Origin: Streptococcus minor DSM 17118
GTDB taxonomy: Bacteria; Bacillota; Bacilli; Lactobacillales; Streptococcaceae
Assembly: GCF_000377005.1 (NCBI RefSeq)
Contig: NZ_AQYB01000032.1
Coordinates: 62,001-126,000 of the forward strand
DNA length: 64,000 nucleotides
Reading direction: 5' to 3'
The stretch's first letter is position 1, and every line of letters starts with the position of its first letter. Positions 36,833 to 45,175 of the stretch are shown here, piece by piece. The translations under genes and the position numbers were made by a program. The notes below the pieces were generated by a model. It ran no database searches. It saw nothing but the letters and a program-made list of their open reading frames with translations, and had not been told where the DNA came from.

Positions 36833-37048
36833 ATGAGAAGAAGTTTTTATGCCTGGCTGATGACCCAGCGCAACCCCAAATCCAATGAACCTGTCGCTAT
36901 TTTGGCAGACTTGGCGTTTGAGGATACAACCTTTCCAAAGCATACAGATGAATTTGATGCCGTCAGCCGTTATCTAGAAGATGGAGCCAATTTCTCCTTT
37001 AATCTGGGGCTGTTCGATCAAATTTGGGAAGATTATTTGGGACACTAA
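36833..37048 (+). CDS. yozE: YozE-family small protein (UPF0346)
   Basis: A 71-residue protein of the YozE/UPF0346 family, a small helical fold resembling SAM domains. Key stretch: [19 protein letters not shown] and [16 protein letters not shown]. Function unknown. ATG 36833 matches homologues I remember; an in-frame ATG at 36815 has a closer AGAGAGG site and would add six residues. It follows cvfB by 122 bases. Confidence 0.92.
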   Translation: MRRSFYAWLMTQRNPKSNEPVAILADLAFEDTTFPKHTDEFDAVSRYLEDGANFSFNLGLFDQIWEDYLGH

Positions 37049-37240
37049 GAACATTTGAACCATCAAATCGAAACCTAGTTAATATTACGATTTTCTAAGA
37101 TTTCGTTTGTTGCGCCTTAAAACTGTCATCTAAGCCCAATAAAAGGTAATCTATTATACATATTCTTGTAATACTAGCTTGTTAAAGTAAAAACTAACTA
37201 ATTTGTATTGCACACCATCATTTGAAAAAAGGAGAGAAAA

Positions 37241-37687
37241 ATGCAAAAAAAGAATGCAAAAAAGTATGCAGGTTTGAGAGACGAGCAATTTTCATTGGTT
37301 GAACATTATGCTCGACAACATGGAATCAACAGTAAATTTCTCCTTGTTTTCACATGGATTTACAATAATCCGGAAGGAATTACTCAGGAGTTCATCTGCA
37401 AGCGAACTTATTCAAGCAAGCAGGTCATCCAGTCTATTGTAAAAAACCATATGCGAAAAGGCTGGCTCTATCTGGAAACTATTCCAAATGATAAGCGCAG
37501 AAAATTAATCCGGATGACTGAACTTGGCAGAAAAGAGATTGCTAGTTTGGTTGAACCGCTAAATATCTATGAGGCTAAGGCTTTTTCTGCCTTAACGAAA
37601 GAGCAACAAAAGGCATTTTTGGAAGCAACACAGATTTTCACAGAAACTTTCAAGGAATTGATTGAAAGTTATCGAGTGGATGACTGA
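37241..37687 (+). CDS. MarR-family-like winged-helix transcriptional regulator
   Basis: A 148-residue protein with the MarR layout: dimer helix, winged helix (about 45-110) and C-terminal dimer helix. The recognition region (TYSSKQVIQSIVKNHMRKGW) and wing (IPNDKRRKLIRMTELG) fit MarR regulators. Ligand and targets unknown. The ATG follows AAAGGAGAG. The AT-rich 192-base gap upstream has no clear operator. No effector or transporter gene is next to it. Confidence 0.87.
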   Translation: MQKKNAKKYAGLRDEQFSLVEHYARQHGINSKFLLVFTWIYNNPEGITQEFICKRTYSSKQVIQSIVKNHMRKGWLYLETIPNDKRRKLIRMTELGRKEIASLVEPLNIYEAKAFSALTKEQQKAFLEATQIFTETFKELIESYRVDD

Positions 37688-37718
37688 TTAGAGCTACTGA
37701 TAATATCTACTTTTATCT

Positions 37719-37741
37719 ATCACGCTTTGCGTGATTTTTTG
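37719..37741 (+). terminator. Terminator after the MarR-like gene
   Basis: ATCACGC, TTT, GCGTGAT, then TTTTTG. Confidence 0.9.
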
Positions 37742-37794
37742 TTTTAAATAAGCTATAATGAAGCTAATCTAATGAAAGAATGAGGTAGTTCTAT

Positions 37795-38760
37795 TTGCAA
37801 GAGTTTTCTGCTGAAATGGCATTACAACATCCTGATGATGTCGTGGCCCTATTTGGCTCAAACGAGCGCCATTTGCGTTTGATCGAAGACAATTTAGGGG
37901 TCATTATCCATGCAAGGACTGAGCGCGTGCAGATTTTAGGGGATGACGAGGAGGCTGTAGAAGTCGCTCGATTAGCCCTTCAAGCCTTGCTAGTTCTTGT
38001 AGGGCGAGGTATGCTTGTCAACACTTCTGATGTGGTAACAGCTCTGTCTATGGCACAAAATGGAACCATTGACAAGTTTGTGGCGCTTTATGAAGAAGAA
38101 ATCATCAAAGATAACAATGGTAAACCGATTCGGGTTAAAACATTGGGTCAAAGGGTCTATGTAGAGAGTGTGAAGCACCATGATGTGGTCTTTGGTATCG
38201 GTCCTGCTGGAACAGGGAAGACCTTCCTAGCAGTAACCTTGGCTGTAACAGCCCTCAAACGTGGTCAGGTTAAGCGGATTATTCTGACTCGACCTGCAGT
38301 GGAAGCTGGTGAAAGTCTAGGGTTTCTACCGGGAGATTTAAAAGAGAAGGTGGATCCTTATTTGCGCCCAGTCTATGATGCTCTTTTCCAGATTTTAGGC
38401 AAGGAGCAGACTACACGATTGATGGAGCGCGAGATCATAGAAATTGCTCCTCTGGCTTATATGCGTGGTCGAACATTAGATGATGCTTTTGTCATCTTGG
38501 ATGAGGCGCAAAATACGACCATTATGCAGATGAAAATGTTTTTGACCCGCTTAGGTTTTAATTCTAAAATGATTGTGAACGGGGATATTAGTCAGATTGA
38601 CTTGCCTCGGAATGTCAAATCAGGTCTTATTGATGCGACGGAAAAATTGCAACATATCAAGCAGATTGATTTTGTCTATCTATCTGCCAAGGACGTCGTT
38701 CGTCACCCTGTTGTAGCCGAGATTATCAATGCCTACGAGCGTGAGCAAGATCAGGAATAA
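37795..38760 (+). CDS. phoH: PhoH-family P-loop ATPase
   Basis: A 321-residue PhoH-like protein, a predicted RNA-associated ATPase often linked to ybeY. An N-terminal KH-like part (about 15-100) is followed by the ATPase with Walker A GPAGTGKT and Walker B VILDEAQN. The TTG start at 37795 follows a TGAGGT site; no better start is present. ybeY lies 12 kb further on in this window. Possible -10 box TATAAT at 37754-37759. Confidence 0.93.
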   Translation: MQEFSAEMALQHPDDVVALFGSNERHLRLIEDNLGVIIHARTERVQILGDDEEAVEVARLALQALLVLVGRGMLVNTSDVVTALSMAQNGTIDKFVALYEEEIIKDNNGKPIRVKTLGQRVYVESVKHHDVVFGIGPAGTGKTFLAVTLAVTALKRGQVKRIILTRPAVEAGESLGFLPGDLKEKVDPYLRPVYDALFQILGKEQTTRLMEREIIEIAPLAYMRGRTLDDAFVILDEAQNTTIMQMKMFLTRLGFNSKMIVNGDISQIDLPRNVKSGLIDATEKLQHIKQIDFVYLSAKDVVRHPVVAEIINAYEREQDQE

Positions 38761-38782
38761 ATGATTTTACTAGAGGTTTTTT

Positions 38783-39382
38783 GTGCAAAGTGAGAAGACG
38801 ATGGATGAAATCAATTTGTTGCAAGCTATCATGCAGGATAAGGAGAACCAACTTTATAGCTTGAGTGGGATTGAGCCACTGTTTTCAGCTCCGAATACAG
38901 CAAGGATTGTGCTTGTTGGTCAAGCTCCAGGGCGTATCGCTCAAGAGACAGGACTTTTTTGGAATGATAGAAGTGGGGAGCGTCTGAGAGAGTGGATGGG
39001 TGTGGATTATCAGAAGTTTTATCATTCTGGACTTTTTGCTGTTTTACCCATGGATTTTTACTATCCTGGAAAGGGGAAGTCAGGAGACTTGCCGCCACGT
39101 AAAGATTTTGCAGCAAAATGGCACCCTCTTATATTAAAAAAACTGCCACAAGTAGAACTATTTTTGTTGATTGGAGCGTACGCACAGCAGCATTACTTGG
39201 GTTTGCAGATGAAGAAAAATGTGACGGAGACTGTCCGGCACTTTCAAGACTACTTGCCAAAGTATTTTCCTCTCGTTCATCCCTCTCCTCGTAACCAGAT
39301 TTGGTTAGCAAACAATCCGTGGTTTGAGGAGGAGCTTGTACCTGTCTTGAAAGAGAGAATTCATAGGATTTTAACAAAGTAA
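38783..39382 (+). CDS. Uracil-DNA glycosylase superfamily protein
   Basis: A 199-residue protein with family-4/5-like UDG motifs: VGQAPGRIAQETG for motif 1 and PLVHPSPRNQ for motif 2. Canonical members excise uracil from DNA; this is not the main Ung family, and its activity cannot be told from sequence. The GTG at 38783 is preferred because TAGAGG lies six bases upstream; ATG 38801 is an alternative. Twenty-two bases follow phoH. Confidence 0.87.
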   Translation: MQSEKTMDEINLLQAIMQDKENQLYSLSGIEPLFSAPNTARIVLVGQAPGRIAQETGLFWNDRSGERLREWMGVDYQKFYHSGLFAVLPMDFYYPGKGKSGDLPPRKDFAAKWHPLILKKLPQVELFLLIGAYAQQHYLGLQMKKNVTETVRHFQDYLPKYFPLVHPSPRNQIWLANNPWFEEELVPVLKERIHRILTK

Positions 39383-39384
39383 GG

Positions 39385-39420
39385 TTTGAGGAATTAGAGA
39401 TGTTTGAGGAATTAGAGATG
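39385..39420 (+). repeat. Tandem 18-base duplication across the start of the GNAT gene
   Basis: TTTGAGGAATTAGAGATG occurs twice in direct succession (39385-39402 and 39403-39420). Each unit carries a GAGGA ribosome site and an in-frame ATG. Confidence 0.97.
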
Positions 39421-39915
39421 CAGGTAGAATGCTTGTCTGGAGACTATGCTTGTCGGATATTGACAGCAGATGACTGTCCAGTGATTTTGGAATTGTATGA
39501 GAGCAATCCTCTTTATTTCCAACATTACCCACCAAAGCCAAGTCTACGAAGCGTGAAGGAGGATATGAAAAGATTGCCGGCTGGTCAGTCTGACTCTGCT
39601 AAGTTTTATGTCGGTTTTTGGCAGGATAAGAACTTGCTTGCTGTCTTAGATTTTGTATTAGGTTATCCGGATACGCAGACGGTCTTTATCGGCCTGTTTA
39701 TGGTTCATCAGGTATACCAGAGAACTGGTTTGGGTAGTCAGATTATAGCTGGAGTACTAGCTTATTTTTCAAGAAACTTTGAGAAAGTACGTTTGGCTTA
39801 TGTAAAAAGCAACCCGCAAGCTCAGTATTTTTGGCAAAAGCAGGGATTTCAGCCAACAGGTCTTGAAGTGGAAGAGGGAGATATTCGACTTATCATAGCA
39901 GACAAGCAGTTATGA
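39400..39915 (+). CDS. GNAT-family N-acetyltransferase
   Basis: A 171-residue GNAT acetyltransferase. The acetyl-CoA loop is in the VYQRTGLGSQII stretch, followed by YVKSNPQAQYFWQKQGF, typical of the last strand and helix. Substrate unknown. Two in-frame starts, ATG 39400 and 39418, each have the same ribosome site because an 18-base unit is duplicated; the protein is 171 or 165 residues. The second start likely represents the ancestral one. Confidence 0.88.
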   Translation: MFEELEMQVECLSGDYACRILTADDCPVILELYESNPLYFQHYPPKPSLRSVKEDMKRLPAGQSDSAKFYVGFWQDKNLLAVLDFVLGYPDTQTVFIGLFMVHQVYQRTGLGSQIIAGVLAYFSRNFEKVRLAYVKSNPQAQYFWQKQGFQPTGLEVEEGDIRLIIADKQL

Positions 39916-40012
39916 GCGATAGCATCTACAGATGTATAGGGTGTATGACCCCGACTAGGAATGAATAAGTAGCTGTCAGTAAAGGCAGTCAGTATCTATT
40001 GAAAGGAAAAAT

Positions 40013-41086
40013 ATGTTTCTTGCAATTAATGAAATAAAACATGCTAAATTACGTTATGGTATGATAACGAGTCTATTATTTCTAATTTCTTATCTTGTCT
40101 TTTTTTTGGCTGGTCTAGCAAATGGCTTGGCCCAACTCAATCGGAGTGCCATAGATAACTGGGGAGATGTGACGGTTCTGTTGGCAAATGATGCGACCCA
40201 AACCCTGAATCTATCCAGTATTGAAAAGCAAGTAGCACAGGAGGTTCAAGGAGACCAAACTGCTTACTTGAGTATCCTATCAACAGTCATTTGGGAGGGA
40301 GAAAATCCGGAAGAAGAGGATAAAATCAAGTCGACCTTGTTTGCTGTTGATAGCGACAGTTTTATAGTACCAAAGGTGATAGATGGTCGCTTGATGAAGG
40401 AAGTTCAAGAGGTCGTCATTTCCAAACGCCTAGCAGATGAGGAAGGTTTGGAGATAGGCGATGTGCTTTATTTATCGAAGAGTTCATCTACATTGAAGAT
40501 TGTTGGTATTGCTGAGGAAGCTAGCTACAATGTCAGCCCAGTCATCTATGCGAGCCACGAAACCTATAATCTTTTAGTGAGCGAGAGGGGGCCACAAGCA
40601 GAGACTAGCTTCAATGCAGTTCTTGCGAAAGGCGAGTTGTCTAGCTATCCCAAAGATACACTGGAGAAATTGACGATTTCAGAATTCATCAATAAGATAC
40701 CTGGTTATGGGGCTCAAGTGCTGACATTTGGCTTTATGATTGGTTTTTTAGTATTGATTTCTACTATTGTGATAGGGATTTTCATGTATGTATTCACCAT
40801 GCAGAAGACTCAAATTTTTGGAGTTATGAAAACACAAGGGGTACCAATTTCCTACATTGGAAGATCTATCTTAGTGCAGACTTTCCTATTGGTCGGATTG
40901 GGTGTGGTATTAAGCATGGTAGGAACTTGGCTTTCGGCCCTTGCTCTTCCGATAAAAGTGCCTTTCCAGATTGATTGGCTCTTCAATGGTCTGGTTTCTA
41001 TTGTTCTAATTGTCTTTTCGATGCTCGGTTCCCTCTTCTCTGTAAGAATTGTAGCAGGCATCGATCCATTGAAAACCATTAATTAG
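40013..41086 (+). CDS. FtsX-like ABC transporter permease (HrtB-like)
   Basis: A 357-residue MacB/FtsX-type permease: one N-terminal membrane segment (about 16-40), an extracellular domain (about 45-225) and three C-terminal segments. The overall form matches HrtB, the haem-export permease of Gram-positive bacteria, but I see no haem-specific motif. GAAAGG precedes the ATG. Eight bases separate it from its ATPase gene. No sensor kinase gene is nearby. Confidence 0.88.
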   Translation: MFLAINEIKHAKLRYGMITSLLFLISYLVFFLAGLANGLAQLNRSAIDNWGDVTVLLANDATQTLNLSSIEKQVAQEVQGDQTAYLSILSTVIWEGENPEEEDKIKSTLFAVDSDSFIVPKVIDGRLMKEVQEVVISKRLADEEGLEIGDVLYLSKSSSTLKIVGIAEEASYNVSPVIYASHETYNLLVSERGPQAETSFNAVLAKGELSSYPKDTLEKLTISEFINKIPGYGAQVLTFGFMIGFLVLISTIVIGIFMYVFTMQKTQIFGVMKTQGVPISYIGRSILVQTFLLVGLGVVLSMVGTWLSALALPIKVPFQIDWLFNGLVSIVLIVFSMLGSLFSVRIVAGIDPLKTIN

Positions 41087-41094
41087 GAGAAAAT

Positions 41095-41763
41095 ATGACT
41101 GCACTTGTTTTAAAAGATGTTACCAAGGTGTTTCAAGATGGTACGCGCGAAATTATCGGTCTCCATCCCACAAATTTTTCTGTTGAACCTGGAGAATTTG
41201 TTGCTATTGTCGGTCCATCGGGTTCGGGAAAAAGTACATTCCTGACAATCGCAGGAGGTTTGCAAAGCCCATCTTCAGGTGAAGTTCTAGTTGATGGACA
41301 AACCTATAGTGGTCTGAGTGAAAAAAATAGGTCAAAGTTACGCTTTCGACAGATTGGCTTTATCTTGCAGAGCTCCAATTTAATTCCTTATCTGACAGTA
41401 GAGCAGCAACTGGAGCTGGTAAATAAAATCGACCGAACAAAGGAAACAGATTGGAAAAATCAACTCTTATCTGAATTGGGAATTGAGCATTTGAGTAAAA
41501 AACTACCAGCCAGCCTTTCGGGCGGGGAGAGACAAAGGGTTGCCATTGCACGCGCTCTTTATCATAATCCTAGCATCATTTTAGCCGATGAACCAACAGC
41601 CAGCTTGGATACGAATCGCTCTTACGAAGTTGTAGCTCTCTTAGCAAAGGAAGCAAAAAAATACAAAAAGTCGATTATCATGGTGACACATGATGTTCGA
41701 ATGGTCGAAAAATGTGATGCTGTATATGAAATGAAAGATGGGATATTAACTCGGAAAAGATAG
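41095..41763 (+). CDS. ABC transporter ATP-binding protein (HrtA/LolD type)
   Basis: A 222-residue ABC ATPase of the MacB/LolD group. Walker A GPSGSGKST, Q-loop LQSSN, signature LSGGERQR, Walker B IILADEPTASLD and H-loop TH are all intact. It pairs with the upstream permease. Substrate unknown; haem or a peptide are the usual choices for this type. The ribosome site is TAGGAG. Confidence 0.93.
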   Translation: MTALVLKDVTKVFQDGTREIIGLHPTNFSVEPGEFVAIVGPSGSGKSTFLTIAGGLQSPSSGEVLVDGQTYSGLSEKNRSKLRFRQIGFILQSSNLIPYLTVEQQLELVNKIDRTKETDWKNQLLSELGIEHLSKKLPASLSGGERQRVAIARALYHNPSIILADEPTASLDTNRSYEVVALLAKEAKKYKKSIIMVTHDVRMVEKCDAVYEMKDGILTRKR

Positions 41764-41855
41764 CATTCTCTTCCTATAAAAAATACTTTCAATCTATTTT
41801 AACTGTAACGAATAGGAAAATATTGATACAATCAGAGGTTTACAAGGAGGAACTG

Positions 41856-43361
41856 ATGACAGATTTGGCAAAATTGCAAAATGGATCAGATATTCGTGGG
41901 ATTGCGATTGCAACCGATGAGTGGGAAGTTACCTTGACTACAGAAGCAGTTAAGAGTATCACATCTGGCCTGATTAACTGGTTGCGACAGAGCTATGAAG
42001 AAGCTTATCAGGATGGGGCCTTATCTATCGGTGTAGGTAGGGATAGTCGTCTTAGTGGTCCGAATCTAGCTCAGACCCTGATAGATGAAGCCTTAGATCA
42101 GGGTGTTCAGGTCGTTGATTTTGGTCTTGCAACGACACCTGCTATGTTTATGGCAACTCAGTACGAGGAGTTCAGTTGCCATGCAGGTATTATGATAACA
42201 GCGAGTCACTTGCCATACTATTTCAACGGTATCAAGATTTTTAGCAAAAAAGGTGGCGCTGAGCACGAAGATATTGATTTTATTTTAGAAAAGACCCAAC
42301 CTAGCTCCAATGGTAAGACTGGTCAACTGCGTCTTGCAGATATTATCACTCCTTATGCGGCTGACTTAGTTGAAAAAATCCGTCGGGGTTCACATGTTGC
42401 AATGCAGAAACCTTTGGCCGGGATGAGAATCATCGTGGATGCAGGAAATGGAGCGGGAGGTTTCTTTGCTGAACAGGTGTTGGCAGTCTTGGGAGCTGAT
42501 ACCACAGGATCACAGTTTCTAGAGCCAGATGGGACCTTTCCAAACCACATTCCCAATCCCGATAATAAGGAAGCTATGGCCAGTATTCAGGCAGCTGTTT
42601 TGGAACATAAGGCAGATTTAGGTATCATTTTTGATACGGATGTGGATCGTGCTGCTGTTGTCACTAGCAAGGGCGAAATACTCAACCGTAATAACTTGAT
42701 TGCGGTTCTTAGTCAAATCGTTTTGACTGAGTATCCGGGTACTAGCATTGTCACCAACTCACCAACCTCAGACCACCTCAAGGATTTTATTGAAAAATTA
42801 GGTGGTAAGCAGATCCGTTATATTTCTGGCTACCGCAATGTCATCAATAGAGCTATTGCAGCTAATCAAGCGGGCGTGGATTGTCAACTGGCTATTGAAA
42901 CCAGTGGTCATGCGGCCTTCAAGGAGAATTTTTTCTTAGATGATGGGACGTATGCTGCTGCTAAGATTTTAATGCTATTGCCTCAATTAGCTCACAAGGG
43001 TCAGAAAGTTGATGATTTGATTGCAGATTTGAGACAGCCTGTCGAGACCCAGGAGGTCCGTTTCAAATTAGAAAGAGAAGATTTTAAGGCTCTAGGACAC
43101 CAGGTGATTACAGATTTGAAAGATTATCCAGTAACTGGTTGGTCCTTTAATCCTGAAAATGAAGAAGGCATCCGCTTTATCCTTTCGGAGCCTTATGGTC
43201 GCGGCTGGTTTTTGCTTCGGCTTAGTCTTCATGAACCTCTCTTGGTTTTACAGATTGAAAACGATTTGCCAAACTTTATGCCAGCTGTCCTCAAAACCCT
43301 TCATGTTTTTCTCTCACGGTATCCAGATGTCAATCAGGATAAGCTCTTGGAGCTGATTTAA
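41856..43361 (+). CDS. Phosphohexomutase (phosphoglucomutase/phosphomannomutase family)
   Basis: A 501-residue alpha-D-phosphohexomutase. The catalytic Ser lies in MITASHLPYYFNGIK, metal ligands in FDTDVDR, sugar binding in ETSGHAAF, and the C-terminal phosphate-binding loop in LSEPYGRGWFL. Substrate specificity (glucose, mannose or glucosamine) cannot be fixed from motifs. Start ATG 41856 after AAGGAGGA; an upstream TTG 41823 lacks a site. Terminator follows, shared with ald. Confidence 0.9.
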   Translation: MTDLAKLQNGSDIRGIAIATDEWEVTLTTEAVKSITSGLINWLRQSYEEAYQDGALSIGVGRDSRLSGPNLAQTLIDEALDQGVQVVDFGLATTPAMFMATQYEEFSCHAGIMITASHLPYYFNGIKIFSKKGGAEHEDIDFILEKTQPSSNGKTGQLRLADIITPYAADLVEKIRRGSHVAMQKPLAGMRIIVDAGNGAGGFFAEQVLAVLGADTTGSQFLEPDGTFPNHIPNPDNKEAMASIQAAVLEHKADLGIIFDTDVDRAAVVTSKGEILNRNNLIAVLSQIVLTEYPGTSIVTNSPTSDHLKDFIEKLGGKQIRYISGYRNVINRAIAANQAGVDCQLAIETSGHAAFKENFFLDDGTYAAAKILMLLPQLAHKGQKVDDLIADLRQPVETQEVRFKLEREDFKALGHQVITDLKDYPVTGWSFNPENEEGIRFILSEPYGRGWFLLRLSLHEPLLVLQIENDLPNFMPAVLKTLHVFLSRYPDVNQDKLLELI

Positions 43362-43368
43362 AATACAA

Positions 43369-43398
43369 AAAAAGAAGTAGTGAGAACTACTTCTTTTT
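43369..43398. terminator. Bidirectional terminator between the phosphohexomutase and ald
   Basis: A 13-base inverted repeat (43369-43381 with 43386-43398) with A and T ends. Confidence 0.9.
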
Positions 43399-43401
43399 GA
43401 C

Positions 43402-44514
43402 TCAAATTAACTCAAGAATATCTGTATAATCTCTACCTAGTCCTTGTGCAACTGGCAGATTAGTGATGTTTCCTTGATAGGTAGTGACCCCTTGAAGGAG
43501 TCCTTTATCTTCTTGGATAGCTTTTTTGAATCCTTTATTGGCTAAATCGAGAATATAAGGTAAGGTGACATTTGTAAGAGCTAGGGTTGAAGTGCGGGCT
43601 ACGGCTCCAGGGATATTGGCAACAGCATAGTGGAGAACATTGTATTTCTCGTAGATAGGCTCATCATGAGTAGTCACTTTATCGGCTGTTGCGATGACAC
43701 CGCCTTGGTCAACCGCGACGTCCACGATAACTGAACCAGGTCGCATGGATTGAACCATTTCATCTGTTACTAATTTTGGTGCCTTAGCTCCCGGTATCAG
43801 AACAGCACCAATTACTAGGTCTGCTTCCTTTACGGCTTGGGCAATATTGAGGGGATTAGACATGAGAGTTTGGATTTGGTTGCCAAAAATGTCCTCCAAG
43901 TCAGCCAAGCGTTTGGCAGAAATATCCAGGATAGTCACCTTTGCACCAAAACCAAGGGCAACACGTGCAGCCTGAGTACCGACGACCCCACCACCAATAA
44001 TGGCAATATTTCCTTTTGGTACCCCTGGTACACCACCAAGAAGAACACCAGAACCACCTTCTTGTTTGGTCAAGAAATGAGCACCAATTTGTACTGCCAT
44101 CCGTCCGGCTACTTCACTCATAGGTATTAGAAGCGGGAGTTGACCAAATGAATTTCGAACGGTTTCGTAGGCGATACCTGTCGTTTTTGCACTTAACATT
44201 GCATCTGCCAATTCAGGAGCTGGTGCCATATGCAGGTAAGTAAAGAGCAACAAATCTTCACGTAGGAAGGCATATTCAGTAGCCAGTGGTTCTTTGACTT
44301 TGATGACCATCTGAGCAGCCCATGCCTCTTGTGCAGTTGCGACGATTTGAGCTCCCTGTTCGCTGTAATCTGCATCTGGGAAACCAGAACCCACCCCAGC
44401 ATTTGTTTCGACTAAGACCGTGTGTCCAGCTTGAATGAGGGCATAAACACCCGCTGGGGTTAAACCAACACGATTTTCATGGTTTTTAATTTCCTTTGGA
44501 ACACCAATAATCAT
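43402..44514 (-). CDS. ald: Alanine dehydrogenase
   Basis: Ald interconverts L-alanine and pyruvate with NAD and ammonia. 370 residues, full length, with no frameshift. The NAD-binding loop is [20 protein letters not shown], substrate residues lie near the N-terminus ([13 protein letters not shown]), and the catalytic-His region is in YLHMAPAPE. Start ATG 44514 is chosen because the TGAGGT ribosome site abuts ATG 44520. The gene is on the minus strand and probably alone in its transcript. Confidence 0.95.
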   Translation of the reverse strand: MIIGVPKEIKNHENRVGLTPAGVYALIQAGHTVLVETNAGVGSGFPDADYSEQGAQIVATAQEAWAAQMVIKVKEPLATEYAFLREDLLLFTYLHMAPAPELADAMLSAKTTGIAYETVRNSFGQLPLLIPMSEVAGRMAVQIGAHFLTKQEGGSGVLLGGVPGVPKGNIAIIGGGVVGTQAARVALGFGAKVTILDISAKRLADLEDIFGNQIQTLMSNPLNIAQAVKEADLVIGAVLIPGAKAPKLVTDEMVQSMRPGSVIVDVAVDQGGVIATADKVTTHDEPIYEKYNVLHYAVANIPGAVARTSTLALTNVTLPYILDLANKGFKKAIQEDKGLLQGVTTYQGNITNLPVAQGLGRDYTDILELI

Positions 44515-44618
44515 AAGCATACCTCAACTTTCTATTACCTATTATTCTAAAAAAAATATCTAAAAATTGCAAATAGAACCTGAAAGGGATATTCTCTTGT
44601 TTAATTGAGAAAAAATAA

Positions 44619-44646
44619 TTGACAAATGCGAATGATATGGTACAAT
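44619..44646 (+). promoter_or_regulatory. Promoter of tRNA-Thr
   Basis: TTGACA, a 16-base spacer, then TACAAT preceded by TGg. Twelve bases before the mature tRNA. Confidence 0.85.
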
Positions 44647-44657
44647 TAGATGGTATT

Positions 44658-44730
44658 GCTGGTTTAGCTCAGTAGGTAGAGCGCATCCATGGTAAGGATG
44701 AGGTCGCCGGTTCGATCCCGGCAACTAGCA
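44658..44730 (+). tRNA. tRNA-Thr (anticodon GGT)
   Basis: A complete 73-base cloverleaf: acceptor GCTGGTT/AACTAGC (one G-U), D arm GCTC/GAGC, anticodon arm CATCC/GGATG with loop ATGGTAA (anticodon GGT, reading ACC and ACU), T arm GCCGG/CCGGC with TTCGATC loop, discriminator A. CCA is not encoded. Its own promoter and terminator flank it. No integrase gene or repeated tRNA 3' end is seen nearby. Confidence 0.97.
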
Positions 44731-44740
44731 TATCAATCTT

Positions 44741-44765
44741 ATCCTGCCTTTGCAGGATTTTTTTA
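44741..44765 (+). terminator. Terminator after tRNA-Thr
   Basis: ATCCTGC, CTTT, GCAGGAT, then seven Ts. Confidence 0.92.
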
Positions 44766-44777
44766 TTGTCATATACC

Positions 44778-44805
44778 TTGACATGCAAGTATTTTGTGAT
44801 ACAAT
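44778..44805 (+). promoter_or_regulatory. Promoter of the patAB-like operon
   Basis: TTGACA, a 16-base spacer, then TACAAT preceded by TGa. Transcription would start near 44812, leaving a leader of about 365 bases. Confidence 0.85.
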
Positions 44806-44996
44806 AGACAAAGATAATACTAGTGGATGGCTGTGACGATGTTGTACACTAGAAGTGAACATGGCTACAGTACTTTGCAAAAATCAGGTGTGACTGTATG
44901 TAGAAAAAATTTCTAGATGCAGGAGAATCTTTGTTCTCATCGTATTTTACAATGTATTGCTAAAGCCTAGTATCTTAATGAAAGGAGAATTAAATC

Positions 44997-45062
44997 ATGA
45001 ACAAAACAGCATTGGTATATGTTTCATTTTTAGGTTGTCTCCTTTCTAAGCAGCTGCATTAG
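44997..45062 (+). CDS. Leader peptide of the patAB-like operon (21 codons)
   Basis: A short open frame (MNKTALVYVSFL... ending QLH) with a strong AAAGGAG site seven bases upstream. Its stop lies 34 bases before a strong hairpin terminator and about 113 bases before the exporter genes. Position and size fit a ribosome-sensing leader peptide that controls read-through. No codon bias for one amino acid stands out, which would favour antibiotic-type stalling over amino-acid sensing. Whether it is translated is inference. Confidence 0.6.
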   Translation: MNKTALVYVSFLGCLLSKQLH

Positions 45063-45096
45063 TCATCTTTTCTGATTTGATCAATGATTATACGGT

Positions 45097-45135
45097 AAGC
45101 CCATGGTGAGGAGTAGGTGCATCATGGGCTTTTTT
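45097..45135 (+). terminator. Attenuator terminator in the patAB-like leader
   Basis: AAGCCCATGGTG (45097-45108) pairs with CATCATGGGCTT (45120-45131) in a 12-bp stem with one G-U, an 11-base loop and a T run. It stands between the promoter and the first exporter gene, so transcription must read through it. A transcription attenuator upstream of patA is described in pneumococcus. Confidence 0.85.
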
Positions 45136-45175
45136 GTGTGCTTTTAAGCCTATTGGAGTAAGAAAGAGGAATAAT

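Noticed and set aside
43402..44514. Alanine dehydrogenase as a pseudogene
   Set aside because: The frame is intact with full length and NAD motif, so I treat it as functional.
44658..44730. tRNA-Thr as an attachment site for a mobile element
   Set aside because: No integrase, no repeated tRNA end, and the following exporter operon has its own promoter and an explained leader.
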